Below, one piece after another: positions 25,408 through 34,688 of a stretch of DNA of 64,000 nucleotides. The DNA lies in assembly GCF_015354575.1 (NCBI RefSeq), contig NZ_JACAFQ010000024.1, positions 1 to 64,000 on the forward strand, given 5' to 3'. Position 1 is the stretch's first letter. Each line of letters starts with the position of its first letter. The translations under genes were made by a program, and so were the position numbers. The DNA comes from Pseudomonas sp. UFMG81. Lineage in GTDB: Bacteria > Pseudomonadota > Gammaproteobacteria > Pseudomonadales > Pseudomonadaceae. A model generated the notes under the pieces. The model searched no databases. It was given only the letters and a program-made list of their open reading frames with translations, and had not been told where the DNA came from.

Positions 25408-26109
25408 TCAGCGCGGCATGTAGCCCAGCTGCCACGCCCGCGGGATGAACAGCGTCACCAGCGCCAGCACGCAGGCCAGCGCGCAACTGGCCGAGAGAGC
25501 AAGCAGCCCGAGCCGCTGTTGCAGCCAGGCCCCCAGCGCAGCGCCCAGCAGCATGCCGCTCCACGGCACCAGCTGCACCCGCCAGCCATGCCGGCGCTCA
25601 TCCAGCACCCAGCGCCCCAGGCCGCGACCAAAGCGCGACAGTGCACCGGTGACGTAGGTGAGGCCGATTGGCAGGCCGTTGACCTGCTCGACCACGGCGT
25701 TGAGCATGCCCATCGCCAGGATCGCCGCGACCAGTGCCGGGAAAGTCGTCGCCAGCGGCCAGGCGGCGGCGCACGCCAGCAGCACTGCGACCACCAGCAA
25801 CAGCGGTGAGGCGCGGCGACGAAAGCGTCGGGCCAGCAACACACCCAAGGCGTTGCCCAGCACGAAGCTGAGGATCGCCAGGGCCAGGCGCAGCACCAGC
25901 GCGAAGTCGGCCTGGCTGATGGCCACCGCCAGGCGCGTGGTATTGCCGCTCATGAACGAGACGAAGTCGCCCATCGCCAGCAGGCCGATGGCGTCGGTCA
26001 TACCGGCTAGTACCGACAGCCCGGCCACCAGCCCCAGGCCGACACGGCCGCGCAGCACCTGCAGCCTGGCGCGTCGGGCACTGTGGGATGAAGTGGCGGT
26101 GGGCAGCAT
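25408..26109 (-). CDS. YoaK family (DUF1275) membrane protein
   Basis: The 233-residue inner-membrane protein of the DUF1275 family has six or so hydrophobic segments. Family patterns are AGMTDAIGLLAMGDFVSFMSGN near the N-terminus and GLPIGLTYVTGALSRFGRGLG in the middle. The function of the family is not established. It is divergent from the alpha/beta hydrolase gene. Confidence 0.88.
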   Translation of the reverse strand: MLPTATSSHSARRARLQVLRGRVGLGLVAGLSVLAGMTDAIGLLAMGDFVSFMSGNTTRLAVAISQADFALVLRLALAILSFVLGNALGVLLARRFRRRASPLLLVVAVLLACAAAWPLATTFPALVAAILAMGMLNAVVEQVNGLPIGLTYVTGALSRFGRGLGRWVLDERRHGWRVQLVPWSGMLLGAALGAWLQQRLGLLALSASCALACVLALVTLFIPRAWQLGYMPR

Positions 26110-26288
26110 GTGGCGTTCCCTGCATGGTCGGGGGCCCTGATCTTACACCCGCGCCGTTGACGGTGTGCCACAAGCGCAAGTGCGCCAGGGCAATTCATGG
26201 AATGAGCCGACGCAATCGGCCTGCGCTGTTCAACCGCCAGGGGCGACCGCATGCTGCGTTTTCCTTCCGACCGCCAGTGAGGTACGCA

Positions 26289-27029
26289 ATGCCAGCAGGT
26301 ACGCCCGTGGTCCTGGTCAATGGCCTGATCGGTTGCCTTGACCACCCTGTGCTGCACGCCACCCTGGCGCCCCGGGAGGTGTTCGCCCCCGACATGCTTG
26401 GCTACGGTGTGCTGCGGGAGGTGGCGCCTGCGCACGTCGACATCGTCGCCCAGGTCGCGCACCTGGCGCGGCAACTGCAAGCGCGCAACATAGCGCGGGT
26501 GCACCTGGTGGGGCATTCGGTCGGTGGCGTGGTGGCGATGCTGTTCGCTTACCGCTACCCGCAGCGGGTGGCCAGCGTGATCAATGTCGAAGGCAACTTC
26601 ACCTTGAACGATGCGTTCTGGTCGGCCTCGGTGGCGCGCATGGAGCCCGAAGCGGTCGAAGGGCTGCTGGCGGGTTACCAGGGCGATGCCCGAGGGTGGC
26701 TGGCCGGGGCCGGTATCACAGTCGATGCGCAGCGCCTGGCCCTGGCGCAACGCTGGCTCGCCCATCAACCCGCGAGCACCTTGCAGGCCATGGCGCGCTC
26801 GGTGGTGGCGGTGACCGGCGCCGCGCGCTATCCACAACAGCTGCAAGCGGTGTTCGCGGCGACGCCTGTGCACCTGCTGGCCGGTGAGCGCTCTCGCAGC
26901 GGTTGGGACGTGCCGCACTGGGCCGAGCGCGAGGCGGCGAGCGTCACATTGTTGCCGGGCGTTGGCCACCTGATGATGCTCGAAGACCCGCAGGGCTTTG
27001 CCAGCGTCATCGCCCGCCTGCTGGGCTGA
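26289..27029 (+). CDS. Alpha/beta hydrolase
   Basis: The 246-residue alpha/beta-hydrolase-fold protein has nucleophile elbow GHSVGG (Ser77) and a late histidine in GVGHLMMLED (His227). The N-terminal VVLVNGLIGC would form the oxyanion-hole region. The start is taken as ATG at 26289 after GAGGTACGCA; upstream in-frame codons overlap the YoaK promoter region and are rejected. The substrate is unknown. Its stop directly abuts the stop of the reductase-like gene on the other strand. Confidence 0.85.
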   Translation: MPAGTPVVLVNGLIGCLDHPVLHATLAPREVFAPDMLGYGVLREVAPAHVDIVAQVAHLARQLQARNIARVHLVGHSVGGVVAMLFAYRYPQRVASVINVEGNFTLNDAFWSASVARMEPEAVEGLLAGYQGDARGWLAGAGITVDAQRLALAQRWLAHQPASTLQAMARSVVAVTGAARYPQQLQAVFAATPVHLLAGERSRSGWDVPHWAEREAASVTLLPGVGHLMMLEDPQGFASVIARLLG

Positions 27030-27644
27030 TCAGAACGATCCCGTGCGCACCTCGCCACTGCGCACGTAGTGGGCGAGCAGGACGCCTTTCGGGGTCGCGC
27101 TGGATTCCACCAGTTCGAAGGCCGCCGCCTGGGCATCGTCGCCGAACAGGCGCTTGCCCCGGCCGAGCAGCAGCGGGTGGATCAGCAGGCGCAGCTCGTC
27201 CACCAGGCCGGCGGCCAGCAACTGGCGTACCAGCTCGCCGCTGCCCTGGGTCAGCAACGCCGGGCCGTCCTGCTGCTTGAGCGCACGCACCGCGCCGGTC
27301 ACGTCCGCGCCCAGTGCATGGCTGTTGTGCCATTCGATCGATGCGCGGTGGTGGGTGGCGACGTGTTTCTTCACGCCATTGAACAGGTCGGCCAGTGGGC
27401 GGTCGGGGGCTTCGGCCGATACATGTGGCCAGAACCCGGCAAAGATGTCGTAGGTACGTCGCCCCAGCAGCAGCTCGAAGGGTTGGCTGAACAGCGTCTG
27501 CATCGCCTGGCCGAAGGCTTCGTCGGCCAGGGGTGGGATCCAGCCGCCGTATTTGAAGCCGCCGCTGGTGTCTTCTTCGGGCCCGCCGGGGGCCTGCATG
27601 ACGCCGTCGAGGGTGATGAAGGCGGCGACGATGAGCTTGCGCAT
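27030..27644 (-). CDS. Dihydrofolate reductase family protein (RibD C-terminal-like)
   Basis: The 204-residue protein belongs to the YwjB/YyaP group of the RibD-C/DHFR fold. It starts MRKLIVAAFITLDGVMQAPG, has FELLLGRRTYDIFAGFWP, and later LTQGSGELVRQLLAAGLVDE, LLIHPLLLGRGKRLF and ELVESSATPKGVLLAHY. It probably binds NADPH; the substrate is unknown and folate reduction is not implied. The ATG at 27644 follows AAGGAGCACCCTCC. Confidence 0.88.
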   Translation of the reverse strand: MRKLIVAAFITLDGVMQAPGGPEEDTSGGFKYGGWIPPLADEAFGQAMQTLFSQPFELLLGRRTYDIFAGFWPHVSAEAPDRPLADLFNGVKKHVATHHRASIEWHNSHALGADVTGAVRALKQQDGPALLTQGSGELVRQLLAAGLVDELRLLIHPLLLGRGKRLFGDDAQAAAFELVESSATPKGVLLAHYVRSGEVRTGSF

Positions 27645-27815
27645 GGAGGGTGCTCCTTGGGTGGGTTTACCGGGTAGTCGAACGGCGTGAGCCGGAATCG
27701 ACAGCGTGTTATTGCGTTGATCCACGGCCGGTGGTGCAACCCCCGGCAATATGTACCGCCCAGCGTGGGCGGCGCTCGGGTCTGCTGGGGCTTCTTAGCC
27801 ACCGGGAGCCCCCTC

Positions 27816-30800
27816 ATGACCGAACCCCTGATCCCCCACGACAGTGTCGATGCGTTCATTGCCCAGCGCCTGCCTGACTGGGTGGCCCGAGCCGATGCCG
27901 ATCACTTGCAGGCGCTGCACCGGAGCCTGCAACGCCAGCAACGCGCCCAGCAGCAATTGCAGGAGTGCCTGGGCACATTGACGCCGCTCGAACAGTTCGC
28001 CGAGGACGCCTTGAGCGACGCGCTGACCGCCAGCACCGGACAGGTGCAGGATGTGCGTGCAACGCAACTGGTGCGCACCGTGACCCAACTGGTCGCGCCC
28101 ATTTCCCCCAGCCTGCCGCTGCGCTACAGCACCCATGCCAGCCGGCAGAGCCTGCTGGCTGCGGCGCTGCACAACTTCGAGGCCAGCGAGGCATTGCCCG
28201 GTGGCCTGAATGCCCAGGCCACCCTGGAGGACGCTGGCGGCACTGCGCTGGCACTGAAGGCCGAGGCGTTTGTCCTGCTTTGTCGGAACCTGGACATCGG
28301 CGAGCAGTACCAAGCTTACCTGCGCACGCGCCTTGGCCGGCTGATCCCGGGCCTGGCTGAGCGCGACACGGAACAAGCGGCCCAGCCTGAACTACTGCGC
28401 GAATCGATCGCGGCCAGCATGGAAGTGGCCGTGCGGCTGGCACGCGTGCGGGGTGCGATCGATGAAACCACCTACCTGCGGTTGTTGCCCTGGGTTTCCC
28501 CGCAGCCCACCGTCGCCGCCGTGGCTGACGTGCTCGAACCCCGTCAGGTGCTGTTGCTGGGCAAGGTGGTACAGGGGATGGCGGCGTTCGCCGTGTACGC
28601 GGATACGACCCGCACCGGGCTTGCTGGGGTGATCGCGTGGATTCCGGGCGACCCGCAGGGCGAGGTGGTGCAGGCTGCGGACTGGGACGCACTGTATGCG
28701 ATCCTGGGCCAGCGCCTGCGTGAACCGTCCTACGTGACGTTCTTTCAACGCTTCATCGGCCAGCACCAGCAGGGGGCGTTCGCTGCGGCCCTGGCGCAAG
28801 GGCCCAGCGCGAGCCTGGATGGGCGTGACCTGCCGATCAGTGACGAACTGTTCGATTACCTCGCCCGTCTGCAAGTTGCCAAGCAGTTGGAAGATGCCCA
28901 GGTGCTCGCCACCCCCACGCGGCTGGTGGACAAGGTTGCCCGGGACGCTCGGCTGCAGGGTTACCTGGAGGCGGGCCTGGACCTGCTGGGCCTGGCCAGC
29001 CTGTTCCTGCCGGGGCTGAACACCGTGATGCTGGGGATTGCCGCGCTGCAGGTTACCGACGAGTTGTTCGAAGGTTATGCCAGCTGGCGGCTGGGGGACC
29101 GCGAGGCGGCCCTGGAGCATGTGTTCGCGGTGGCCGGGCTGGTCGCCGGGGGCGTGCTGGTGGGGGCTGGCGCAGCACTGGCCGGGCAGACGCTCAGGCG
29201 CGTCGCGCTGGTCGACGACCTGGGCCTGCTGCGTGGCGCCGGTGGGCAGATGCGCCTGGCTGCGCGTGAGCCGGCCGATTATCGCCTCGCCACTGCGACT
29301 GCGGCGGGGCAGCTGAAGCAGGTGGGGGTGGACTGGCAGCTGGCCCTGCCCGATGGCACCTACGCGCTGACGCGCCTGACACCCAGCCATGCCTGGCGCA
29401 TCCGCCACCCGCAACAGCCGCAGCAGGCGCTGCTGAGGTTGGAGCACAACGGTCGTGGCGGCTGGCGGCACGCCTTGGAGCGACCCGAGCAGTGGCAGGA
29501 TACGCGGCAGTTGCTGGCGCGCCTGGACAACGAATTGGCCGGGCTGACCGAGCACGAGGCGCGGGTGATCCTCGACAGCACCGGGCTGGACGAGGCCAGG
29601 CTGCGACGTTTGCATCTGGACAATGCCCGTGCGCCGGCTCGCCTGCTCGATGCGTTGGAATACCATCGCCTGCGCACCGTGAGCGAGCCGCTGGCTGCGG
29701 ACGAGATTGTGCGCCGGCTGGTGGGCGAGGACGCGCTCCTGTCACCAGCCGCACGCGTTGTGCGCCGTGATTTCCCTGGCCTGTCGCGGCGTGCCTGCGA
29801 AGAGGTCGTGGCGCGGGGCAATGGCCAGGCGCTGCGCAAGCTGCTCGACCAGCAGCGTGTGCCGTTGGCCATGGCCGAGCAGGCGCGCTGGCTGCTGCGC
29901 GACAGCCGGGTGGATCGGGCCTGTGCCGAGTTGCGCCAGGCGGGCAGGCTGACGCGCGACGGCGAGCACCTGGCCATGGCGCTGGCCGATGACCTGGCGC
30001 CGCTGGCCGACGATGTGCGTCTGGAGCTACGTCTGGAGGCGCTGGAGGGGGCATTGCTGGTCGGCGTGGGCAAGGCCGAGGCGAGGCAGGTGCGCACGAT
30101 CGTGGCCAAGGCTGCTGGCTACCAGGCCGTGGATGCCAAGGGGGCGGCGTTGCCCAAGGCATCGGAACAGGCCAGCCTGGCCGAAGCGCTGTGGCTGCAC
30201 CTGGACAGCCAGCAGCGAGCGTCGATCCGGCCGGGTGCATCGAGCGCGGCCGACCTGAGCGCGCGTTGGCCGGAACAGGCCGCGGCCCGACGCGACGAGG
30301 TCGCCGGCTGGATCGGCCTTGCGCCGCTGACCGGGGTACGCCCGCCGGTACACCTGGGTGACGGCAGGCTCGGCTATGCATTGGGCGGCCGTGGGCATTC
30401 GAGCCGGCAAGCCTTGCTGCAAGCCCTGCATCAGGTGTTCCCAAGCCTGGAGCAGGCGCAGTTACAGGATTACCTGGGCGAACGGCTGAGGGCGGGCGAC
30501 AACCTCTGGAGCCATGTCGCCGACCTGCACCGACAGCTGGAGCAGTTGCAAGACCAACTGGCGTCGTGGCAACAGCGCGCCAGCGACCTGGAGCAGCGCA
30601 ACGCGCGCGCACGGGCCGCCGACACCCTGCTGCGCGCCTGGCGGCGCCAGACCCCGTCGGCGCAGGCCGCCGAGCGCCTGCTGATCGAGGGTGAGCGCAT
30701 CGGCAGCCTGCCCGAGCTGCCCGCGGGGCTGGCCTTCACCCACGTGCGTCACCTGGCCTTGCACAACCTGGAGCTGGACACCCTCGATGACGCCTGGCTG

Positions 30801-32231
30801 CGGCGCTTCAGCGGCGTACGTCGCCTCGACCTGGCAGGCAACCGCCTTACTGCGCTGCCAGCGGCGTTGGGCAGCCTGAGCGAGCTGGTCGAGCTGGACC
30901 TTTCCGACAACCGTATCGTGCTGGATGACGCGGGCAATGCCGTGCTCGATGGTTTGCGCGCGCTGGAGTCGCTCAAGCTCAACCGCAACCCGCTGGGGGT
31001 AACGCCAGACTTGCCGAGCCTGTCGCGGCTGCGCCAGGTCCATCTGCGCGATACCGGCTTGACCGCGGTGCCCGCTGTGGTGATGCGTCAGGGCGGGCTG
31101 GAGTTCGCCGACCTGCGCAACAATCGCATCGTTGATCTTGCCGAGTCGTTGTTCACCTTGCCCGCGCGCATGCGTGAGCACATTGCCTTGCATGACAATC
31201 CCTTGTCGGCACAGAGCCAGGCGCGGTTGCAGGCCCAGGCAGCGCACGGGCAGGCGTCGTTGCGGCAGATATTGCGGCACTTGGTGGGCGACCTGGAGGC
31301 CCGCGACGCCTGGACCGCCGGCCTGGATGAGCAGACCCGCACCCTGCGCAGGGAGCAATGGAACAACCTGGCCCAGGAGCCAGGCGGCAACGATTTGCTG
31401 CGCCTGCTCAGCGACTTGCGCGGCAGCGCCGACTACCGTGATCGAAAGGCAGACTTGCAGCGCCGGGTATGGACGGTGGTGGAGGCTTGCGAACAGGACA
31501 GCCAGCTGCGCCAGACGCTGTTCGAACTGGCGGCGCACCCGCGTAGCTGCAGTGACAGCGTGGCACTCAACTTCAGCCACCTGGAGGTGCGCGTTCTGGT
31601 TCATCAATGCGCCGCCGGCCGCGGCGAAGGCGAGGTCCAGGAAGCCCTGGTGACGCTGGGGCGGGGCTTGTTCCGGCTGGACGAAGTGGACCGGGCGGCG
31701 GCGCTGGAGATTCAGGCGCGGCACGCCAGCGGGGTGTTCGTCGATGAGGTCGAGGTGCGCCTGGCGTACCGTTCCGGGCTTGCCCAGGCCCTGGCGTTGC
31801 CGGGGCAACCCTCCGGCATGCGGTACTCGAGCTTTGCCAACGTCTCGCAGGTGCAACTCAACCGTGTCCGCGGCCAGGTACTCACCGCCGAGCGGGCGCC
31901 GCGCCTGGCGCAGTCCCTGGTCGAGCGCGACTTCTGGCAGGAACACCTGCTTAGCCAGCATGCCCAGCGGTTTGCCCAGCTCGATGCACCGTTCTTCGAG
32001 CGCATGGAGGCATTCGACGCCCTGCGCGAGGAGTTGTCCGACAGCGAGTACCTGGCTGTGGTGAACCAGCTGGGGGTGGAACGCGAGACCGCCCGGCAGG
32101 AACTGCTCGAGCAACTGACCCACGAGGCGCTGCGGGGTGTGGCGCGGCAGGAGCCGGCGGCGCAGGCCGCCAGCGCCACTGCCGAGGCTACAGCCAGTAC
32201 GTCACCGCCCACCACCCCAGCCCACCCATGA
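27816..32231 (+). CDS. Large toxin-like protein with leucine-rich repeats and NEL-type E3 ubiquitin ligase domain
   Basis: This 1471-residue protein combines a long N-terminal region like those of Pseudomonas dermonecrotic-toxin-type proteins, leucine-rich repeats (about 965-1125) and a C-terminal NEL domain. The NEL domain has the IpaH/SspH-type catalytic motif in HPRSCSDSVALNF, with Cys1245 and Asp1247. Two hydrophobic stretches (about 383-412 and 435-458) could insert into membranes. The ATG at 27816 follows ACCGGGAGCCCC. NEL enzymes ubiquitinate host proteins when delivered into eukaryotic cells. No type III secretion genes are in the window and no signal peptide is seen, so the delivery route is unknown. 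Its last 44 bp overlap nhaB on the other strand. Confidence 0.88.
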   Translation: MTEPLIPHDSVDAFIAQRLPDWVARADADHLQALHRSLQRQQRAQQQLQECLGTLTPLEQFAEDALSDALTASTGQVQDVRATQLVRTVTQLVAPISPSLPLRYSTHASRQSLLAAALHNFEASEALPGGLNAQATLEDAGGTALALKAEAFVLLCRNLDIGEQYQAYLRTRLGRLIPGLAERDTEQAAQPELLRESIAASMEVAVRLARVRGAIDETTYLRLLPWVSPQPTVAAVADVLEPRQVLLLGKVVQGMAAFAVYADTTRTGLAGVIAWIPGDPQGEVVQAADWDALYAILGQRLREPSYVTFFQRFIGQHQQGAFAAALAQGPSASLDGRDLPISDELFDYLARLQVAKQLEDAQVLATPTRLVDKVARDARLQGYLEAGLDLLGLASLFLPGLNTVMLGIAALQVTDELFEGYASWRLGDREAALEHVFAVAGLVAGGVLVGAGAALAGQTLRRVALVDDLGLLRGAGGQMRLAAREPADYRLATATAAGQLKQVGVDWQLALPDGTYALTRLTPSHAWRIRHPQQPQQALLRLEHNGRGGWRHALERPEQWQDTRQLLARLDNELAGLTEHEARVILDSTGLDEARLRRLHLDNARAPARLLDALEYHRLRTVSEPLAADEIVRRLVGEDALLSPAARVVRRDFPGLSRRACEEVVARGNGQALRKLLDQQRVPLAMAEQARWLLRDSRVDRACAELRQAGRLTRDGEHLAMALADDLAPLADDVRLELRLEALEGALLVGVGKAEARQVRTIVAKAAGYQAVDAKGAALPKASEQASLAEALWLHLDSQQRASIRPGASSAADLSARWPEQAAARRDEVAGWIGLAPLTGVRPPVHLGDGRLGYALGGRGHSSRQALLQALHQVFPSLEQAQLQDYLGERLRAGDNLWSHVADLHRQLEQLQDQLASWQQRASDLEQRNARARAADTLLRAWRRQTPSAQAAERLLIEGERIGSLPELPAGLAFTHVRHLALHNLELDTLDDAWLRRFSGVRRLDLAGNRLTALPAALGSLSELVELDLSDNRIVLDDAGNAVLDGLRALESLKLNRNPLGVTPDLPSLSRLRQVHLRDTGLTAVPAVVMRQGGLEFADLRNNRIVDLAESLFTLPARMREHIALHDNPLSAQSQARLQAQAAHGQASLRQILRHLVGDLEARDAWTAGLDEQTRTLRREQWNNLAQEPGGNDLLRLLSDLRGSADYRDRKADLQRRVWTVVEACEQDSQLRQTLFELAAHPRSCSDSVALNFSHLEVRVLVHQCAAGRGEGEVQEALVTLGRGLFRLDEVDRAAALEIQARHASGVFVDEVEVRLAYRSGLAQALALPGQPSGMRYSSFANVSQVQLNRVRGQVLTAERAPRLAQSLVERDFWQEHLLSQHAQRFAQLDAPFFERMEAFDALREELSDSEYLAVVNQLGVERETARQELLEQLTHEALRGVARQEPAAQAASATAEATASTSPPTTPAHP

Positions 32232-33690
32232 CCACGGTGTAGGGCAGGGCCATCCATACCATGCGCCCGTAGGACAGGCGGATCAGCGGCGCGATCGCCG
32301 AGGTCAGCAGGAACAGGAACGCCGCCTGGCCGTTGGGGGTGGCCACGCTGGGCAGGTTGGTGCCGGTGTTGATCGCCACCGCCAGGGTTTCGAAGTGCTC
32401 ACGGCTCATGGCGCCGTTGACGAACGCCTGCTTGACCTCGGTGATGTAGATGGTGGCGACGAACACGTTGTCGCTGATTGCCGACAGCAAGCCGTTGGCC
32501 AGGTACAGCATGCCGGGTTGCTGCTCGCTGGGCAGGGCCAGCACCCAGGCGATCAGCGGGCTGAACAGTTGCTGCTGGTGGATCACCGCCACCACCGCGA
32601 AGAACACCACCAGCAGCGCGGTGAACGGCATGGCGTCCTGGAACGCGCGGCCCAGGCGGTGCTCGTCGGTGATGCCGGTGAAGGCGGTGATCAGCACGAT
32701 CACCAGCAGGCCGATCAGGCCCACTTCAGCGATGTGCAGGCCCAGGCAGACGATCAGGATCAGCGCCGCCAGGCCCTGGACGATCAGCGCCAGGCGTTGG
32801 GCCGGTGTACGTGCTGCATCGTCCTCGGCGGCATAGGCGGCAAGCACCTGGCGCACGCGCTCGGGCATCAGCGTGCCGTAACCGAACAGGCGCAGCTTCT
32901 CCAGCAGCACGCAGGTCACCAGGCCTGCGGCCAGCACCGGCATCGACACCGGGGCGACCTTGAGGAAGAAGTCGGCGAAGTGCCAGCCCATCTCGTGGCC
33001 GATCAACAGGTTCTGCGGCTCACCCACCAGGGTGCATACGCCACCCAGCGCGGTGCCCACCGCACCGTGCATCAACAGGCTGCGCAGGAAGGCGCGGAAC
33101 TGGTCGAGGTCGTCGCGGTGCAGTTGCTCGACCTGCTGGTCGCTGTCCAGCGCCGACTCTTCGCGCGGGTTGGTGCCCGAGGCCACCCGGTGGTAGACGG
33201 CATAGAAGCCCACCGCGGCGCTGATGATCACCGCGGTCACCGTCAGTGCGTCGAGGAACGCCGAGAGAAACGCCGACAGCACGCAGAACAGCAGGCTGAG
33301 CACGGCCTTGCTGCGCACGCCCAGCAGGATCCGTGAGAACAGGTACAGCAGCAGTTCTTTCATGAAGTGGATACCGGCGACCATGAACATCAGCAGCAGG
33401 ATCACCGGGAAGTTGTGCTGCAACTCTTCATACAGCGCCTCGGGGGTGGCCATGCGCAGCAGTAGCGCTTCGACCAGCAGCAGGCCGCCGGGCATCAGCG
33501 GGTAGCACTTGAGCGCCATCCCCAAGGTGAAGATGAACTGCAGCACCAGCACCCAGCCGGTGACCACCGGGCCGAGGGTCGCCAGCAGCAAGGGGTTGAG
33601 GATCAGGAACAGGCCGATGACGGCCTTGTACCAACGCGGCGACTGGCCCAGGAAACTGTGGGCGAGGGCGCCGGTCAGGGAGCGGGACAT
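32188..33690 (-). CDS. nhaB: Na+/H+ antiporter NhaB
   Basis: The 500-residue inner-membrane antiporter expels Na+ in exchange for H+. It matches NhaB in length and in sequence, from MSRSLTGALAHSFLGQSPRW at the N-terminus to FLDALTVTAVIISAAVGFY and VGEPQNLLIGHEMGWHF. About 12 membrane segments are present. The ATG at 33690 is chosen for family length; an in-frame upstream extension is not supported. It is convergent with the NEL toxin gene, and the two coding ends overlap. Confidence 0.95.
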   Translation of the reverse strand: MSRSLTGALAHSFLGQSPRWYKAVIGLFLILNPLLLATLGPVVTGWVLVLQFIFTLGMALKCYPLMPGGLLLVEALLLRMATPEALYEELQHNFPVILLLMFMVAGIHFMKELLLYLFSRILLGVRSKAVLSLLFCVLSAFLSAFLDALTVTAVIISAAVGFYAVYHRVASGTNPREESALDSDQQVEQLHRDDLDQFRAFLRSLLMHGAVGTALGGVCTLVGEPQNLLIGHEMGWHFADFFLKVAPVSMPVLAAGLVTCVLLEKLRLFGYGTLMPERVRQVLAAYAAEDDAARTPAQRLALIVQGLAALILIVCLGLHIAEVGLIGLLVIVLITAFTGITDEHRLGRAFQDAMPFTALLVVFFAVVAVIHQQQLFSPLIAWVLALPSEQQPGMLYLANGLLSAISDNVFVATIYITEVKQAFVNGAMSREHFETLAVAINTGTNLPSVATPNGQAAFLFLLTSAIAPLIRLSYGRMVWMALPYTVVMGGLGWWAVTYWL

Positions 33691-33840
33691 GAATTTGTAT
33701 CCTTTTGATTCAGCAATGCCGCACGGTGCCGCAATGCGCCCCACCACGCAAGGCATTCAGTCCCGCTTTTGGCACATGCGCGGCCTAGTGGGTGCGCTAA
33801 GATCCTGCGCGTGAACCCTTTCCCCACAGGAGTGCCGTCC

Positions 33841-34653
33841 GTGACCGAATACACCGCGTTCAAGGTCGAACTGACCGACAACATCGCCCACGTGCAGATC
33901 AATCGCCCGGAGAAGATCAACGCGATGAACGCCGCCTTCTGGGAGGAGATCATCGACATCTTCCAGTGGATCGACGACACCGACGCGGTGCGCGCGGTGG
34001 TGATCAGCGGCGCGGGCAAGCATTTCTCCTCGGGCATCGACCTGATGATGCTGGCCTCGCTGGCCGGGCAGATGGGCAAGGACGTGGGCCGCAACGCGCG
34101 CCTGCTGCGCCGCACCATCCTGCGCATGCAGCGCTCGTTCAACGCCGTGGACAACTGCCGCAAGCCGGTGCTGGCGGCGATCCAGGGCTACTGCATCGGT
34201 GGCGCCATCGACCTGGTGTCGGCCTGCGACATGCGCTACTGCGCCAGCGACGCGCAGTTCTCGATCAAGGAAATCGACATGGGCATGGCCGCCGACGTCG
34301 GCACCCTGCAACGTTTGCCGCGTATCATCGGCGACGGCATCATGCGTGAGCTGGCCTTCACCGGGCGCAAGGTCGAGGCCCACGAGGCGCAGCAGATCGG
34401 CCTGGTCAACCGGGTTTACGACGACCATGCGGCGCTGCTTGACGGGGTCTTTGCCATTGCCCGCGAGATTGCCGCAAAATCGCCGATCGCCGTGGCCGGC
34501 ACCAAAGAGATGCTCAGCTACATGCGCGACCATCGCATCGACGATGGCCTGGAGTACATCGCCACCTGGAACGCCGCCATGCTGCAGTCCGAAGACCTGC
34601 GCGTGGCCGTGGCCGCCCACATGAGCAAACAGCAACCGACGTTCGCCGACTGA
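33841..34653 (+). CDS. Crotonase-family enoyl-CoA hydratase/dienoyl-CoA isomerase
   Basis: The 270-residue crotonase-fold enzyme most resembles delta3,5-delta2,4-dienoyl-CoA isomerase, an auxiliary beta-oxidation enzyme for unsaturated fatty acids. Oxyanion-hole segments are AGKHFSSGIDLMML and AIQGYCIGGAIDLVSACD. The acidic active-site segment is EIDMGMAADVGTLQRLP, characteristic of the isomerase group. The start is GTG at 33841 after ACAGGAGTGCCGTCC. It lies 35 bp before nudC and may be cotranscribed with it. Plain enoyl-CoA hydratase activity is an alternative. Confidence 0.88.
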   Translation: MTEYTAFKVELTDNIAHVQINRPEKINAMNAAFWEEIIDIFQWIDDTDAVRAVVISGAGKHFSSGIDLMMLASLAGQMGKDVGRNARLLRRTILRMQRSFNAVDNCRKPVLAAIQGYCIGGAIDLVSACDMRYCASDAQFSIKEIDMGMAADVGTLQRLPRIIGDGIMRELAFTGRKVEAHEAQQIGLVNRVYDDHAALLDGVFAIAREIAAKSPIAVAGTKEMLSYMRDHRIDDGLEYIATWNAAMLQSEDLRVAVAAHMSKQQPTFAD

Positions 34654-34688
34654 CTGGGTTGGCGGGCGCCTTTGAAGGGACCGCAACC

